Shown here in pieces: positions 62,738 to 64,000 of a DNA stretch of 64,000 bases. The notes below the pieces were generated by a model, which saw only the letters and a program-made list of their open reading frames with translations, was not told the origin of the DNA and ran no database searches. The position numbers and the translations under genes are program-made. Location of the stretch: contig JAZRIK010000104.1 in the NCBI GenBank assembly GCA_045645245.1, forward strand, positions 9,590 to 73,589, in the 5' to 3' direction. Origin of the DNA: Scatosoma sp045645245. GTDB taxonomy: Bacteria; Bacillota; Clostridia; Christensenellales; Borkfalkiaceae. Each line of letters starts with the position of its first letter. Positions within the stretch are counted from its first letter, which is position 1.

Positions 62738-64000
62738 TTACACGCCTTTTTTCGGCTTTGGACATTCATAATCGCTCCACGGGCTCGGTTCGCCTAATTG
62801 TGAAAAATCCCAATCATCTTCTTTCCAACCGAGTATGTTTGTATAAAAGGTCTTTTCCGTCATACGCGTTCTTGCCACGCTCGTTGCGTTTGTGGCGTTT
62901 CCCCAACGACTTGCATCCATCGATTCTTCTGTATAATAATTATTTCTCGTTACGCCATACGAAGCGAACACAATGGCGTCCGCTGATATTTGTAACGAAC
63001 CGCTGTACGAAGTGCTAACGTATAATTCCCCACAAAACAAACTGTTTTCAAGAGTGCCCGATTCAACATAATTATAACAGTTCTCTATACAAAGCCCCGC
63101 AAGTTTTAAGGAAGATGCCGAATTATACTCGGCATACTGTCCTCTAATGATGTTTCCATTAAAAACGCAATTTCGAATCGTCCCGCCGTTGGATCCTACA
63201 ATCCCAGCCACGCCGAGAGAATTTCTTGTATAATACCAAGTATCATAAAAATCTCGCTCTTTTGCCTTCACGATAGCAGAAGATGAGCAATTCTCAATCA
63301 AGCCTAAGTTCACGGTTGCAAAACTACCTACCCATTCGCCGCAAACGGTACCTATCAAATGTACGTCCTTGATAACGCCGTTTTTACCGATATATCCGAA
63401 CAAGCCGCCGTACGTTTTACCATCTTCCGTTGATTTCGTTTCATTCAATTCAGAACAATTGATTGTATATCCGTTCCCCAAGAACAAACCCTCGAAAGGC
63501 TTTTCAGGCGTGCCGATAGGATAATCCCAATAAACGTCTTCCTCCAAAACGAATACGCGACCTTTCGTATTGCCTATATACAACGACCAATCCGTTAAAA
63601 CAGGTTCGACGACGACAACGTTGTCCGCCCATTTCCATCTCGCATATAATTTCAGCTCGTAGCCGTCGCTTTCAAACGGCGCTTTTTCGCCGGCTTGATA
63701 GTTAAACCCCCAATCACTTTCCGCTGTACTCCAACAATCGAACACCTTATATTCGGGCGCAGAAAAGGGGTTTCCCATTAAAAGCGCATTTGTATTATTG
63801 GCGACCGTTTGCGTAACGGGGGCTCCTTCGCCTCCGTTGGGATAATACTTTATCGTATAACTGCCGTAATCGGGAACGTATTCCCATTCTGCCGACAAAC
63901 GGATTTCTTCACCAACGTCGCAAAGATTAAGTACAACTTCTCCGTCTTGATATGTATCATCGTCGTTGCGCCAACCGTTGAACACATAATTTTCATTCTT
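62738..64000 (-). CDS. repeat-rich surface protein (5' end outside window)
   Basis: The frame stays open to the window edge, so about 420 C-terminal residues are seen and the start is missing. It begins with Listeria-Bacteroides (InlB B-repeat-like) modules (FNGWRNDDDTY, YTIKYYPNGGEG). A GLUG/beta-helix-like region follows (GLFGYIGKNGVIKDVHLIGTV, GIVGSNGGTIRNCVFNGNI). The C-terminus (GEPSPWSDYECPKPKKGV) has no LPXTG or membrane anchor. Probably a secreted or cell-wall protein. The gene lies just beyond the tRNA, a common site for accessory genes. Confidence 0.75.
   Translation of the reverse strand, partial: KNENYVFNGWRNDDDTYQDGEVVLNLCDVGEEIRLSAEWEYVPDYGSYTIKYYPNGGEGAPVTQTVANNTNALLMGNPFSAPEYKVFDCWSTAESDWGFNYQAGEKAPFESDGYELKLYARWKWADNVVVVEPVLTDWSLYIGNTKGRVFVLEEDVYWDYPIGTPEKPFEGLFLGNGYTINCSELNETKSTEDGKTYGGLFGYIGKNGVIKDVHLIGTVCGEWVGSFATVNLGLIENCSSSAIVKAKERDFYDTWYYTRNSLGVAGIVGSNGGTIRNCVFNGNIIRGQYAEYNSASSLKLAGLCIENCYNYVESGTLENSLFCGELYVSTSYSGSLQISADAIVFASYGVTRNNYYTEESMDASRWGNATNATSVARTRMTEKTFYTNILGWKEDDWDFSQLGEPSPWSDYECPKPKKGV

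Overview
The window reads as chromosome from a spore-forming Firmicute of the Clostridia type, probably an uncultured gut lineage. The evidence is Gram-positive gene order (lon-ysxC, holB-ricT, rpmH-rnpA-yidD-yidC-khpB, yabM-yabN, a yugG-yugH-like regulator/aminotransferase pair), many sporulation genes (SpoIVFA/SpoIVFB-like, YyaC, GerA operon, SpoVB, SpoVT, PdaB-like deacetylase), a single-chain GlyRS, an RNase E/G protein, and AT-rich intergenic DNA with TTGACA-N17-TATAAT promoters. GC looks mid-40s by eye. No IS element, prophage structural gene or CRISPR array was recognised.

Layout. 1-5.2 kb: lysS (cut by the window edge), greA, an aminotransferase with its Lrp regulator, and a sporulation-type deacetylase. 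5.2-7.3 kb: an SSB-like protein, then two divergent XRE regulators with 12-bp operators between them and five more operator copies in a gene-free stretch downstream. 7.3-18.1 kb: RqcH, trigger factor-ClpP-ClpX, RNase G, a SpoIVF-like pair, RicT and HolB. 18.3-25.4 kb: Wzz plus a degenerate CpsD-like ATPase, Lon-YsxC, CvpA, YyaC and a QueT transporter behind a preQ1-like riboswitch.

25.5-36.5 kb is the replication-origin neighbourhood. khpB, yidC, yidD, rnpA, rpmH, dnaN and a SLOG protein all read leftward, and rsmG and most genes beyond it read rightward. Between them (30.58-31.10 kb) lies a gene-free, AT-rich region with about ten degenerate DnaA boxes and a DnaA-trio-like unwinding element. 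dnaA itself is not in the window. Five kb to the right, between rpmA and the gerA operon, is a second and stronger cluster with six perfect DnaA boxes.

36.5-64 kb: the gerAA-AB-AC operon (leftward), a long rightward run (trmN6-like, rsmI, yugP, GDPD, ftsH, ParB-like, spoVB, mazG/yabN, dus, YcxB-like, fba), a DUF898-like protein, gapA, glyQS, fhs, glnS, a large membrane protein, spoVT, a tRNA-Leu(AAG), and finally a repeat-rich surface protein that runs off the right edge.

The most unusual feature of the window as a whole is a dispersed short repeat (core CAGGTATGCGATGAA, family GGGGCAGGTATGCGATGAA or CCCAGGTATGAGATGAA). About fifteen good copies occur in 64 kb, in both orientations, between genes, as arms of terminators, at gene starts and ends, and in frame inside unrelated coding sequences.
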